DNA of 64,000 bases, from assembly GCA_963965975.1 (NCBI GenBank), contig OZ014424.1, forward strand, positions 1,426,001 to 1,490,000. The letters are read 5' to 3'. The notes under the pieces were generated by a model. The model saw only the letters and a program-made list of their open reading frames with translations. It searched no databases and was not told the DNA's origin. Every line of letters begins with the position of its first letter. Position 1 is the stretch's first letter. The position numbers and the translations under genes were made by a program. Origin of the DNA: Xestospongia bergquistia. Its lineage: Eukaryota > Porifera > Demospongiae > Haplosclerida > Petrosiidae. Positions 1 through 11,456 of the stretch are shown piece by piece.

Positions 1-1475
1 TCAAAGACCATGCAGATGTTAACATTCAAGATAACGAACGGTGGACTGCCCTAATGCTAGCTAGTCAGAATGGTCATACCCAGGTCGTTGAACAACTTCT
101 CAAAGAGCATGCAGACGTTAATATTCAGAACAAAGGAGTTGTGACTGCCCTAATGATAGCTAGTGAAAAAGGTCATACCCAGGTTGTTGAACAACTACTC
201 GAAGAGCATGCAGATGTTAACATTCAAGATAACGAAGGCTGGACTGCCCTAATAGTAGCTAGTCAAAATGGTCATACCAAGATCATTGAACAACTACTCA
301 AAGAGTATGCAGATGTTAATATTCAGAACAAAGAAGGTGTGACTGCCCTAATGTTAGCTAGTCAAAATGGTCATACTGAGGTCGTTGAACAACTACTCAA
401 AGAAGATCCAGATGTTAATATTCAGAACAAAGAAGGTGTGACTGCCCTAATGTTAGCTAGTAAAAATGGTCATACTGAGGTTGTTGAACAACTACTCAAA
501 GAAGATCCAGATGTTAATATTCGGAACAAAAAAGGAATAACTGCCCTAATGATAGCTAGTGGAAATGGTTATGTACAGGTTGTTCAACAACTAGTGAAAG
601 AGCTTGTAGACATTGATGTTCAGAGGAAAGATGGATATACAGCCTTAATGTTAGCTTGTTGTTTTGGACACATTGAAGTAGCTGAGTGTTTACTACAATC
701 ATTTGCAGATCCTCATATAATAGCATACAATGGAGCAACAGCACTTTCTTTAGCAGCTTATATTGGTAACAGAGATCTTATTAATATGCTTATAGATAAA
801 GCTGAACCCACTACTGATGAGATTGAAAAAGCAGTAGTACTATCATGTTATGGTGGTCACCCTACTCTCATTACCTTCCTCTCAAACAAACTGCCACACC
901 TCACTAATGATCAGAGAGAACTACTAGACTCATGTGTTAAAGGAGATTTAGCTACAGTCATAATGAAAACATTAGATAGTCCAGATATTCCACTCGTACT
1001 TGGTCTTACTCCACTCATGGTAGCTTCATCATGTGGACATGTCGATATAGTGGATGCTCTCATACAAGCTGGAGCTGATATCAATAAACAAGAAAGTCAC
1101 GTAGGATTCACTCCTTTGTTCTTTGCAGTAAGTGGTAGTAAATCGTCTTTGATAACAGAAATACTCTTAATGTATGGTGCTCATTCTAACGTCATTGCTG
1201 TCAATAGTACACCATTGGATGTCACTAATGAGGGAGCCATTATTGAGCTACTAATCAACTTTGGAGGTCTGACAATATCACAATTACAGAGAAAGAAAGA
1301 ATACAAATTATCAGAATTTCAGTCATCCTTACCAACATTAAATGAAGAAGCCACAACCAAATCATTATTAACAACAGACGATATAACAATGTATGAACAG
1401 TCAAGCTATGCCCTCAAGAAAGAAAGAATTTTAAAAGTACAGAGTTTCACATCTCTAACAAGTTCATTTACTTAA
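1..1475 (+). CDS. Ankyrin-repeat protein, C-terminal part (gene 1, 5' end outside window)
   Basis: The reading frame is open from base 3, before the first ATG at 54, so this is the 3' end of a larger gene. It encodes about eight 33-residue ankyrin repeats (TALMLASQNGHT-type cores) up to about residue 240. A less regular helical segment with two more ankyrin-like units (GLTPLMVASSCGH, GFTPLFFA) follows, then a Ser/Thr/Lys-rich tail ending in SLTSSFT. The tail is nearly identical to that of the gene ending at 8510, so the full protein was probably a death-domain/ankyrin protein like its two downstream paralogues. Ankyrin arrays bind proteins; no enzyme motif is visible. The 3' flank is also duplicated after 8510. 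The ligand and role are unknown. Confidence 0.85.
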   Translation, partial: KDHADVNIQDNERWTALMLASQNGHTQVVEQLLKEHADVNIQNKGVVTALMIASEKGHTQVVEQLLEEHADVNIQDNEGWTALIVASQNGHTKIIEQLLKEYADVNIQNKEGVTALMLASQNGHTEVVEQLLKEDPDVNIQNKEGVTALMLASKNGHTEVVEQLLKEDPDVNIRNKKGITALMIASGNGYVQVVQQLVKELVDIDVQRKDGYTALMLACCFGHIEVAECLLQSFADPHIIAYNGATALSLAAYIGNRDLINMLIDKAEPTTDEIEKAVVLSCYGGHPTLITFLSNKLPHLTNDQRELLDSCVKGDLATVIMKTLDSPDIPLVLGLTPLMVASSCGHVDIVDALIQAGADINKQESHVGFTPLFFAVSGSKSSLITEILLMYGAHSNVIAVNSTPLDVTNEGAIIELLINFGGLTISQLQRKKEYKLSEFQSSLPTLNEEATTKSLLTTDDITMYEQSSYALKKERILKVQSFTSLTSSFT

Positions 1476-3862
1476 ACCTCAATACTCAATTAAGTCACCA
1501 CGATATAAAAAAGAAATCAAAAAAGTGTTTGCTATGGCCAAAAAAATAATTTTGTAGTTATTAGATATGTATTTACTGGTTACACATTGTTTTATAAATT
1601 ATTATTGTTAAATGAGAATTTATTTAGTTATTTCTCTTATGTCTAATAAATATTTGATCAATATACCACAAAAATATTACTACATAAACATTTACTTAGC
1701 CAGTACAACATAGTACATTAAACCTAAGCTATTAATTAATTTATACTAGATACTGAAGTCTTTTCCCTATTTTAGTGAACAGTACAATATATAATAAATA
1801 AAGGTCCATTGTACATTGTATCAAAATATTGTACCAGCTATTACATTAATATTTGAACTATTTCCTGTCATATATATATTGTAATTCATATCAGTAACAT
1901 ACTTTTTACATATTAATAGAAATGAGAAGGTCATTCAAGAATAGGAAGGCTGGATTGCCCTAATGATAGTTAATCAAAGTGTCATATCCATGTCATTGAA
2001 CAACTACATATAGAAAATGCAGGTATTAATATTCAGACCAATGATGGATGGAGTACCCTAATGCTATCTAGTCAAAATAGTCATCCCCACATCATGATGT
2101 AAGTCACTTAATGAAATTATACTAAATTACATCTATATCTCCTTCTCTCTAGAATTGTTTATTTTATAGGTATATCTTATGCAGAAAGCACAAACATTCT
2201 GATTTGTTAAATAAACAGTAAGTCATATTATCTGTATATTCTGATGAATATATCTGAAAGAAATTAGATCTATGTTTGTATATGTATTATAAAGAATTGA
2301 GCATGAAACTGAATAGTATCATTTGAAAAAACATTATGTCATTTCAATGAGGCCTTGGTTACCATAGATTTATCAATATGATGTGCATCCTATGCTGTGT
2401 AATGTTGTTGTTTGATCATAGCTTAAATTGAAGCCTTGATTGAATAAGAGATTACTTTTTGGCTTCTAGTTGGTTTTATATGTATCGAGTTAGACTAGTT
2501 TTGGTTTTGTAGTAAGTCAATATTGGGCTTCTACATTTTATTGTTCAAACTATGGTAACCAAGGTCTCGATTAAAATGATAAAATGCTTTTTTAAGTGTA
2601 TTATTATACAGTATTGGGCTTGTACACTGTTTTTTGACACTATGGTAACCAAAATTCATGTTGAAATAATAAAATGCCCTTTAAATAAAGTGTAGAATAG
2701 TGAATTCTTTAATTTATAACTGAAATTATTAATGTGTCCTCTAGTGTTATCATTTATCTAGACAATGTATCTATGTATCAGTAAGTGTATAGTTAACTTG
2801 ATCACTTAATCATGATAGTATATGGGTAAACTGGATTGTTAGAAGAGTTTACCATATCACACTTGTTGTAGGTAATGTTGAGCACTTTATCATTTATAGG
2901 CATGATTGCTGTGGTGACGCACTCTCTCCCAGCACCTTCCCAGAAATTGTATTTCATAAACAAAAGGAGATGAACAGTACAACCCAAATTACCAGTGTAA
3001 GGTAGGTGGTGAGTAAGTTTTTAAGGAGGTACATGTAAGGAATGTGAATGATTTGGGCATATGCCTTTGTGCGCTGTTAATGAAAGCCATCTAAATATCC
3101 ATACTTCTAGGAGCAGTCCATTAATTTTGACTAGCTAAGCTAAATGTGTACTCATTGATAGTAGGTAAATGGAATGCACCATCTATATGCTCACTGTTGT
3201 ATAATCCTGTCTATAACTCCACTGACAAGTGGTATGTCATACTAATGAGTCTAACAAAACAGAAACACCATTTGTATTATATCTATATAATGTACATGTA
3301 CTTTTTCTTATACAATATTTATACTTAAAATTGTAAGTTGCCGTTTATTAATATATCTTTTGAAAGGGTTGTCTATAATAATCACTGGACTGGATTACTA
3401 AATAGGACTGTTGATTGACCTTTTGACCTCACAGAATTTTTACAAATCTGCCTATGCATTACCTCACCCATAACATTTGAATTACCAAACTTCTTTATTA
3501 GCAACAAAAGAAGAGATTTCTTTTAAATTATTATCAATAATTCAATTTTAATTGGGTAAGTATCCATGGGCAGAGACGACAATTTTGCAAAGTCAAAAGG
3601 TCAGTCCATTCCAGTGGTCTATTAGAAGACATATCCGTTTTCACAGAAGTATTGATTGTGGTAGCACTTTCTGGTATAACTTTAAATTTTGCCTAAATTA
3701 TTATAATCATTCCATAACCCTGATAGAATTTCCTTCATTATTAATGATGTCAGATCCGTCTTTGTCTAGTCATTAATAATTAAGAGGTGGGGCTATATTG
3801 TACTAAAGGAAGTTTACAGTGCTGACTCATTTGTGGCCATCATTTGTTTAGAGTTGTTATCA
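1476..3862. other. Intergenic stretch between ankyrin genes 1 and 2
   Basis: No supportable gene. Most of the stretch is colinear with 8511-11324: the 3' flank, an ankyrin relic, and the leader of the next death-domain exon. This marks one unit of a tandem duplication of about 7 kb. A short box with TATA-like sequence (ggggctatattg, about 3790) precedes the ATG at 3863 and recurs before the gene 3 ATG. Short repeated strings such as ctatggtaacca occur near 2551 and 2640. Confidence 0.6.
1931..2097 (+). pseudogene. Degenerate ankyrin-repeat relic
   Basis: The sequence still resembles about one and a half ankyrin units (gctggattgccctaatgata, then gcaggtattaatattcagac) but carries in-frame stops and indels. 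A matching relic lies at about 8991-9150 after gene 2, so decay began before the local tandem duplication. Confidence 0.6.
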
Positions 3863-4868
3863 ATGTCTGATCCTGCTTTGTCTGTTAGACCAAAGTATGA
3901 CCAGTTATTAGAATTACTGGATACTCTAGTCAATTGGCAAAAGTTTGGTGCTTTCTTACCTGGAATTAAGAGTGAACATATCCAAGTAATAGAACGTGAC
4001 GTCAGAGGAAATGACCTACAAAAAGCTGCTCTATTTTCTAAATGGCTAAGTGTTCATCCTGAAGCATCATGGCAGGATGTACTGTTTGCACTAGAAAAGT
4101 CACAAGAATATTCCTTAGCTTCAAAGGTGTATCAAAAGCTAAATACAACAACATCTACAACTAAAAATATTTCTCAAGGTATATAAAGTATTCATTGTAA
4201 TTGGTTTAATATATTAGCTATCTCTCTCTATGTATATAGCTTGTGAAGAGTCAGTAAGAATTGTGAAGTTAGAAGATGTTGAGGAGGAAAAGCAAGTTAA
4301 AATTACTTTGGGGTGCTTAGATAAAAATTTTAGTAACTTAATGGTAGCTGTTCGATCATCTCTTGATCATAAACTACAACATCAACAACTAGTACTAGTG
4401 GACTTTATTAGATGGATTGAACATCGAATGAAATGGGTTGGGCAACTGAGAAGTATTGTGGACTTGGATGAAATTTTTCTAAAACTACATCCATATTTTG
4501 ACTTCATAGACTGTGAATTGATTGTTGATATGAGTGAAAAGTTTCTAAATAATGAATGCTTTGGAGAAGACAAAAGAAGCCTCGTCAGTGAACTTAAAGA
4601 ACACATAGCTAAGGCTAATATACTTCGTTGCTCATTGACAGTGAAAGAGTTAAAAAATCAACTGAAAAGCATATATTTTCCACATATTGGAGATTTATCA
4701 AATATGCCACAAATTCAAATTGAGTTACATAATCCATGGAATGAAGCTACTATTGAAGGACTTTATCTACTAGTCCGACACTTACTACCTTATAAATTGA
4801 AGCAATCTCTTTTGGAGTATATCACAATTGATACAGGCTCAGTTATCATTAAATATATTGTCCATTAA
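3863..4868 (+). CDS. Death-domain protein with helical linker, ends at premature stop (gene 2, 5' part)
   Basis: Exon 1 is 3863-4178 and exon 2 starts at 4240; a GT-AG intron of 61 bp joins them in phase 1. I chose ATG 3863 (MSDPALSVRPKYDQ), which is shared with gene 3, over an upstream GTG. Exon 1 encodes a death-domain-like fold: a WQKFG core, then DLQKAALFSKWL and SWQDVLFALE. Exon 2 encodes a helical linker of about 210 residues with no family I recognise. A TAA at 4866-4868 replaces the GAA found in gene 3, after the YIVH motif. Beyond it the same frame stays open to 8510. Read literally, the product is about 315 residues without ankyrin repeats. Death domains normally mediate homotypic signalling complexes. 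Confidence 0.7.
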
Positions 4869-4916
4869 TCAAATGTTGATTGTCTCATAGCTTATGCTCA
4901 AGACAAGCTACAGTTT

Positions 4917-7900
4917 ATGCGTCTCATTGGTATCTTTGGTCTAACAATTAATGGTGAACCTATCCTGGAAGAAGATGAGAATATGAACTTTACTTTCGAC
5001 TCAGCTCTTCTTGAAGCTACAAATATCGGTCATAATGAAGCTATAAAATGTCTCCTCAAGTTAGGAGGTGATATGGACTATTGTAATGAAAAAGGCAACA
5101 CAGCACTTATGATAGCTAGCAAAAGTGGACATGAACAAATTGTATTTACACTTATATCAGCTGGAACTAATGTTAACATTCAAAATAACGAACGGTGGAC
5201 TGCCCTAATGCTAGCTAGTCAGAATGGTCATACCCAGGTCGTTGAACAACTTCTCAAAGAGTATGCAGATATTAATATTCAGAACAAAGAAGGTGTGACT
5301 GCCCTAATGATAGCTAGTGAAAAAGATCATACCCAGGTCGTTGAACAACTACTCGAAGAGCATGCAGATGTTAACATTCAAAATAACGAAGGCTGTACTG
5401 CCCTAATAGTAGCTAGTCAAAATGGTCATAACAAGATCGTTGAACAACTACTCAAAGAGTATGTAGATGTTAATATTCAGAACAAAGGAGGTGTGACTGC
5501 TCTAATATTAGCTAGTCAAAATGGTCATACTGAGGTCATTGAACAACTTCTCAAAGAGCATGCAGATGTTAACATTCAAGATAATGAAGGCTGGACTGCC
5601 CTAATGCTAGCTAGTCAGAATGGTCATACCCAGGTCGTTGAACAACTTCTCAAAGAGCATGCAGATGTTAACATTCAAAATAACAAAGGCTGGACTGCCC
5701 TAATGCTAGCTAGTCAGAATGGTCATACCCAGGTCGTTGAACAACTTCTCAAAGAGCATACAGACGTTAATATTCAGAACAAAGAAGGTGTGACTGCCCT
5801 AATGAAAGCTAGTGAAAAAGGTCATACCCAGGTCGTTGAACAACTACTCAAAGAGCACGCAGATGTTAACATTCAAGATAACGAAGGCTGGACTGCCCTA
5901 ATAGTAGCTAGCCAGAATGGTCATACCAAGATCGTTGAACAACTACTCGAAGAGCATGCAGACATTAACATTCAAGATAACGAAGGCTGGACTGCCCTAA
6001 TAGTAGCTAGTCAGAATGGTCATACCCAGGTCATTGAACAACTTCTCAAAGAGCATGCAGACGTTAATATTCAGAACAAAGAAGGTGTGACTGCCCTAAT
6101 GAAAGCTAGTGAAAAAGGTCATACCCAGGTCGTTGAACAACTACTCAAAGACCATGCAGATGTTAACATTCAAGATAATGAAGGCTGGACTGCCCTAATA
6201 GTAGCTAGTCAGAATGGTCATACCAAGATCGTTGAACAACTACTCGAAGAGCATGCAGACGTTAACATTCAAGATAACGAAGGCTGGACTGCCCTAATAG
6301 TAGCTAGTCAGAATGGTCATACCCAGGTCGTTGAACAACTTCTCAAAGAGCATGCAGACGCTAATATTCAGAACAAAGATGGTGTGATTGCCCTAATGGT
6401 AGCTAGTCAAAATGGTCATACTGAGGTTGTTGAACAACTACTCAAAGACCATGCAGATGTTAACATTCAAGATAACGAAGGCTGGACTGCCCTAATAGTA
6501 GCTAGTCAGAATGGTCATACCCAGGTCGTTGAACAACTTCTCAAAGAGCATGCAGACGTTAACATTCAAAATAACAAAGGCTGGACTGCCCTAATGCTAG
6601 CTAGTCAGAATGGTCATACCCAGGTCGTTGAACAACTTCTCAAAGAGCATGCAGATGTTAATATTCAGAACAAAGAAGGTGTGACTGCCCTAATGAAAGC
6701 TAGTGAAAAAGGTCATACCCAGGTCGTTGAAAAACTACTCGAAGAGCATGCAGATGTTAACATTCAAGGTAACGAAGGCTGGACTGCTCTAATAGTAGCT
6801 AGTCAAAATGGTCATACCAAGATCGTTGAACAACTACTCAAAGAGTATGTAGGTGTTAATATTCAGAACAAAGGAGGTGTGACTGCCCTAATGTTAGCTA
6901 GTCAAAATGGTCATACTGAGGTCATTGAACAACTTCTCAAAGAGCATGCAGACGTTAACATTCAAAATAACGAAGGCTGGACTGCCCTAATGCTAGCTTG
7001 TCAGAATGGTCATACCCAGGTCGTTGAACAACTTCTCAAAGAGCATGCAGATATTAATATTCAGAACAAAGAAGGTGTGACTGCCCTAATGAAAGCTAGT
7101 GAAAAAGGTCATACCCAGGTCGTTGAACAACTACTCGAAGAGCATGCAGATGTTAACATTCAAGGTAACGAAGGCTGGACTGCCCTAATAGTAGCTAGTC
7201 AAAATGGTCATAACAAGATTGTTGAACAACTACTCAAAGAGTATGCAGATGTTAATATTCAGAACAAAGGAGGCGTGACTGCCCTAATGTTAGCTAGTCA
7301 AAATGGTCATACTGAGGTTGTTGAACAACTTCTCAAAGAGCATGCAGATGTTAACATTCAAGATAATGAAGGTTGGACTGCCCTAATGCTAGCTTGTCAG
7401 AATGGTCATACCCAGGTCGTTGAACAACTTCTCAAAGAGCATGCAGATGTTGATATTCAGAACAAAGGAGTTGTGACTGCCCTAATGTTAGCTAGTAAAA
7501 ATGGTCATACTGAGGTTGTTGAACAACTACTCAAAGAAGATCCAGATGTTAATATTCGGAACAAAAAAGGAATAACTGCCCTAATGATAGCTAGTGCAAA
7601 TGGTCATGTACAGGTTGTTCAACAACTATTGAAAGAGCTTGTAGACATTGATGTTCAGAGGAAAGATGGATATACAGCCTTAATGTTAGCTTGTTGTTTT
7701 GGACACATTGAAGTAGCTGAGTTTTTACTACAATCATTTGCAGATCCTCATATAATAGCATACAATGGAGCAACAGCATTTTCTTTAGCAGCTTATATTG
7801 GTAACAGAGATCTTATTAATATGCTGTTAGATAAAGCTGAACCCACTACTGATGAGATTGAAAAAGCAGTAGTACTATCATGTTATGGTGGTCACCCTAT

Positions 7901-8510
7901 TCTCATTACCTTCCTCTCAAACAAACTGCCACACCTCACTAATGACCAGAGAGAACTACTAGACTCATGTGTTAAAGGAGATTTAGGTGCAGTCATAATG
8001 AAAACATTAGATAGTCCGGATATTCCACTGGTACTTGGTCTTACTCCACTTATGGTAGCTTCATCATGTGGACATGTTGATATAGTGGATGCTCTCATAC
8101 AAACTGGAGCTGATGTCAATAAACAAGAAAGTCATTTAGGTTTGACTCCTTTGTTCTTTGCAGAAAGTGGTAGTAAATCGTCTTTGATAACAGAAATACT
8201 CTTAATGTATGGTGCTCATTCTAATGTCATAGCTGTCAATAGTACACCATTGGATGTCACTAATGAGGGAGCCATTAGTGAGCTACTAATCAACTATAGA
8301 GGTCTGACAATATCACAATTACAGGAAAAGAAACAATACAAATTATTAGAATTTCAGTCATCCTTACCAACATTAAATGAAAAAGCCACAACCAAATCAT
8401 TATTAACAACAGACGATATAACAATGTATGAACAGTCAAGCTATACCCTCAAGAAAGAAAGAACTTTAGAAGTACAGAGTTTAACATCTCTAACAAGTTC
8501 ATTTACTTAA
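4917..8510 (+). CDS. Large ankyrin array, 3' part of gene 2 cut off by a nonsense codon
   Basis: The frame is open from 4869 to 8510 and continues the frame of the death-domain exons. ATG 4917 (MRLIGIFGLTINGEP) is internal in the paralogue, so it is probably not a native start. About 28 consecutive ankyrin repeats of 33 residues follow, with cores TALMLASQNGHTQ, TALIVASQNGHTK and TALMKASEKGHTQ. Then come two divergent ankyrin-like units near the C-terminus and a Ser/Thr-rich tail. The repeats are nearly identical at DNA level, implying recent unequal exchange. Expression depends on readthrough, an internal start, or an allele with GAA in place of TAA at 4866. The C-terminal 300 residues match gene 1 almost exactly. 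Confidence 0.75.
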   Translation: MRLIGIFGLTINGEPILEEDENMNFTFDSALLEATNIGHNEAIKCLLKLGGDMDYCNEKGNTALMIASKSGHEQIVFTLISAGTNVNIQNNERWTALMLASQNGHTQVVEQLLKEYADINIQNKEGVTALMIASEKDHTQVVEQLLEEHADVNIQNNEGCTALIVASQNGHNKIVEQLLKEYVDVNIQNKGGVTALILASQNGHTEVIEQLLKEHADVNIQDNEGWTALMLASQNGHTQVVEQLLKEHADVNIQNNKGWTALMLASQNGHTQVVEQLLKEHTDVNIQNKEGVTALMKASEKGHTQVVEQLLKEHADVNIQDNEGWTALIVASQNGHTKIVEQLLEEHADINIQDNEGWTALIVASQNGHTQVIEQLLKEHADVNIQNKEGVTALMKASEKGHTQVVEQLLKDHADVNIQDNEGWTALIVASQNGHTKIVEQLLEEHADVNIQDNEGWTALIVASQNGHTQVVEQLLKEHADANIQNKDGVIALMVASQNGHTEVVEQLLKDHADVNIQDNEGWTALIVASQNGHTQVVEQLLKEHADVNIQNNKGWTALMLASQNGHTQVVEQLLKEHADVNIQNKEGVTALMKASEKGHTQVVEKLLEEHADVNIQGNEGWTALIVASQNGHTKIVEQLLKEYVGVNIQNKGGVTALMLASQNGHTEVIEQLLKEHADVNIQNNEGWTALMLACQNGHTQVVEQLLKEHADINIQNKEGVTALMKASEKGHTQVVEQLLEEHADVNIQGNEGWTALIVASQNGHNKIVEQLLKEYADVNIQNKGGVTALMLASQNGHTEVVEQLLKEHADVNIQDNEGWTALMLACQNGHTQVVEQLLKEHADVDIQNKGVVTALMLASKNGHTEVVEQLLKEDPDVNIRNKKGITALMIASANGHVQVVQQLLKELVDIDVQRKDGYTALMLACCFGHIEVAEFLLQSFADPHIIAYNGATAFSLAAYIGNRDLINMLLDKAEPTTDEIEKAVVLSCYGGHPILITFLSNKLPHLTNDQRELLDSCVKGDLGAVIMKTLDSPDIPLVLGLTPLMVASSCGHVDIVDALIQTGADVNKQESHLGLTPLFFAESGSKSSLITEILLMYGAHSNVIAVNSTPLDVTNEGAISELLINYRGLTISQLQEKKQYKLLEFQSSLPTLNEKATTKSLLTTDDITMYEQSSYTLKKERTLEVQSLTSLTSSFT
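5170..7590 (+). repeat. Coding minisatellite, 99-bp ankyrin unit, about 24 copies
   Basis: Each 99-bp unit encodes one 33-residue ankyrin repeat. Units fall into a few types by core (GW-TALIV, GW-TALML, GV-TALMK, GV-TALML) that recur in blocks of three (297 bp; two adjacent V-W-W blocks near 5770-6360) or four (396 bp; about 6560-7380). This gives higher-order repeat structure inside a reading frame. Confidence 0.85.
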
Positions 8511-10765
8511 ACCTCAATATTCGATTAAGTCATCAGGATATAACAAAAGAAGTCAAAAAAGTGTGCTATGGCCCAAAAAATAATTTTGCAGTTATTAGAT
8601 ATGTATTTACTGGTTACACATTGTTTTATTAATTATTATTGTTAAATGAGAATTTATTTAGTTATTTCTCTTATGTCTAATAATTATTTGATCAATATAA
8701 CAATACTTGCCATAGAAATATTACTACATAAATATTTACTTAGCCAGTACAACATAGTACATTAAACCTAAGCTATTAATTAATTTATACTAGATACTGA
8801 AGTCTTTTCCCTATTTTAGTGAACAGTACACTATATAATAAATAAAGGTCCATTGTACATTGTATCAAAATATTGTACCAGCTAACTAGAGAAATAGCAT
8901 TAATATTTGAACTATTTCCTGTCATATATATATTGTAATTCATATCAGTAACATACTGTTTACATATTAATAGAAATGAGAAGGTCATTCAAGAATAGGA
9001 AGGCTGGATTGTCCTAATGATAGTTAATCAAAGTGTCATATCCATGTCATTGAACAACTGCTCATAGAAGATGCAGGTATTAATATTCAGACCAATGATG
9101 GATGGAGTACCCTAATGCTATCTATTCAAAATTGTAATCCCCACATCATGATGTAAGTCACTTAATGAAATTATACTAAATTACATGTATATCTCCTTCT
9201 CTCTAGAATTGTTTATTTTATAGGTATATCTTATGCAGAAAGCACAAACATTCTGATTTGTTAAATAAACAGTAAGTAATATTATCTGTATATTATGATG
9301 AATATATCTGAAAGAAATTAGATCTATGTTTGTATATGTATTATAAAGAATTGAGCATGAAACTGTTTGATGATACCTTCAATTGAAGCCTTGAGTAAGA
9401 GATTACTTTTTGGCTTCTAGTTGGTTTTATATGTATTGAGTTAGACTAGTTTTGGCTTTGTGGTAAGTCAGTATTGGGCTTGTACATTGTATTGTTGAAA
9501 CTATGGTAACCAAGGCCAAAGTTGAAATGATAAAATTTAGTATTGTAAATTCTTCATATGAATTAGATTTATAACTGAAATTATTAATGTGTCCTCTAGT
9601 ATTATCATTTATCTAGGCAATGTATCTGTGTATCAGTAAGTGTATAGTTGACTCAATCACTTAATCATGATGGTACATGGGTAAACTGGATTGTTGGGAG
9701 AGTTTACCATGTCACACTTGTTGTTGGTAATGTTGAGCGCTTTATCATTATAGGCATGGTTTCTGTGGTGACGCCCTCGGAACTTCCCAGAAATTACATT
9801 TCATAAACAGAAGGAGATGAGCAGTATAAACCAAGTTACAAGTGTAGGGCAGGTGTTGAGTAAGTTTGTAATCAGGTACATGTAAGGGATTTGGGTATGT
9901 GCGCTTGTGCACTATTAATGAAAGCCATCTAAATATCCATATACTTCTAAGAGCAATCCATTAACTTTGACTAGCTACCGCTAATCTGTATTTTGTGTAC
10001 TCAATGATAGTAGACAAATGGAATGCACCATCTATATACTCACTGTTGTATAATGCTGTCTATAACTCCACTGACAAGTGGTATGTCATATTAACGAGTC
10101 AAGTAAGACAGAAACAGCATTTATATTATAACTATATAATATACAAGTACTTTTCTTATTATTTAAATTGTAGTTTTGTATATACAAATCATTTTTATTA
10201 ATAAGATATATTATTTAATGTAAAATGTAGCATTATAATATTTATACTTAAAATTACAAGTGGCTGTCTATTAATCTATCTTTCAAAAGGTTGTCTAAAA
10301 TCACAGGACTGGATTACTAAATAGGACTGTTGATTGACCTTTAACCTCACAGAATTTTTACAAATCTGCCTATGCATCACCTCACCCATAACATTTGAAT
10401 TACTGTTGGGAACAAAAGAAGAGATTTCTTTTAAATTAATTATCAATAATTCAATTTTAATTGGGTAGATAATCCATGGGCAGAGACGACAATTTTGCTA
10501 AGTCAAAAGGTCAGTCCATTCCAGTGACCTATTAGAAGACACATCCATTTTCATAAAAACATTAAAGTATTCAGCACTTTCTGGTATGACATTAAATTTT
10601 GTCTAAATATAACCCTTTTCTGCATTCCCATAACCCTGCGAGAATTGCCTTCATTGTTAATGATGTCAAATCCAGCTTTGTCTATTAGACAAAAAGTATG
10701 ACCACTTATTAATAATTAAGGGGTGGGGCTATATTGTACATTTGTGGTTGTTAGAGCTGTTAACA
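8511..10765. other. Intergenic stretch after gene 2, duplicate of 1476-3862
   Basis: The sequence is colinear with the stretch after gene 1, including the decayed ankyrin relic at about 8991-9150 and a small region around 9995-10200 matching 3146-3328. I see no gene, and the short ORFs in it are not conserved between the two copies. Confidence 0.6.
8991..9150 (+). pseudogene. Degenerate ankyrin-repeat relic, second copy
   Basis: This matches the relic at 1931-2097 with a few substitutions. Frame breaks are present in both copies. Confidence 0.55.
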
Positions 10766-11456
10766 ATGTCCGATTCTGCTTTGTCTGTTAGACCACAGTA
10801 TGACCAGTTAATAGAATTACTAGATACTCTAGTCAATTGGCAAAAGTTTGGTGCTTTCTTACCTGGAATTAAAAGTGAACATATCCAAGTAATTGATTGA
10901 CCTTTGACCTCACAGAATTTTTACAAATCTGCCTATGCATCACCTCACCCATAACATTTGAATTACTATTGGGAACAAAAGAAGAGATTTCTTTTAAATT
11001 AATTATCAATATTCAATTTTAATTGGGTAGGTATCCATGGGCAGAGACGACAATTTTGCTAAGTCAAAAGGTCCAGTGGTCTATTAGAAGACACATCCGT
11101 TTTCATAAAAAGTATCGATCGTGATAGCACTATCTGGTATAATATTAAATTTTGCCTAAAATATTATAACCCTTTTTCGCATTCCTATAGAATTGCCTTC
11201 ATTGTTAATGATGTCAGATCCGGCTTTGTCTAAAAGTATGACCACTTATTAATAATTAAGAGGTGGGGCTAATTGTACTAAAGGAAGTTTACACTAATTT
11301 GTGGTGGCCCTAGAGCTGTCAATAATGTCCGATCCTGCTTTGTCTGTTAGACCAAAGTATGACCAGTTAATAGAATTACTAGATACTCTAGTCAATTGGC
11401 AAAAGTTTGGTACTTTCTTACCTGGTATTAAGAGTGAATATATCCAAGTAATAGAA
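10331..11456. repeat. 563-bp tandem duplication including the start of a death-domain exon
   Basis: Unit 1 begins at 10331 and unit 2 at 10894, both with tgattgacct. The unit carries the gene leader, the GGGGCTA-type upstream box and the first part of exon 1. The first copy ends in the truncated exon at 10766-10900; the second supplies the 5' end of gene 3 at 11325. Confidence 0.8.
10766..10900 (+). pseudogene. Truncated death-domain exon copy
   Basis: An ATG opens 44 codons (MSDSALSVRPQYDQ ... GIKSEHIQVI) matching the first part of the death-domain exon of genes 2 and 3. It then runs straight into a second copy of the upstream flank (tgattgacctttgacctcac) and stops at 10898-10900. The breakpoint sits at the junction of a 563-bp tandem duplication. 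It lacks the second half of the death domain and any splice donor. Confidence 0.85.

Noticed and set aside
556..744. Minus-strand ORF of 62 codons inside the ankyrin gene (and its twin at 7591-7779)
   Set aside because: It is the antisense shadow of conserved ankyrin repeats; its conservation follows from the plus-strand coding constraint.
3146..3328. 60-codon ORF with a partial match at 9995-10201
   Set aside because: The two versions diverge in frame and length, as expected of duplicated non-coding flank rather than a gene.
4382..4606. Minus-strand 74-codon ORF opposite the death-domain linker (also 11841-12065)
   Set aside because: Antisense shadow of the linker exon; no start context or domain.
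5170..7590. Possible CRISPR-like array (regular repeats about 99 bp apart)
   Set aside because: The repeats are contiguous coding units with no unique spacers; they are ankyrin repeats in a eukaryotic gene.
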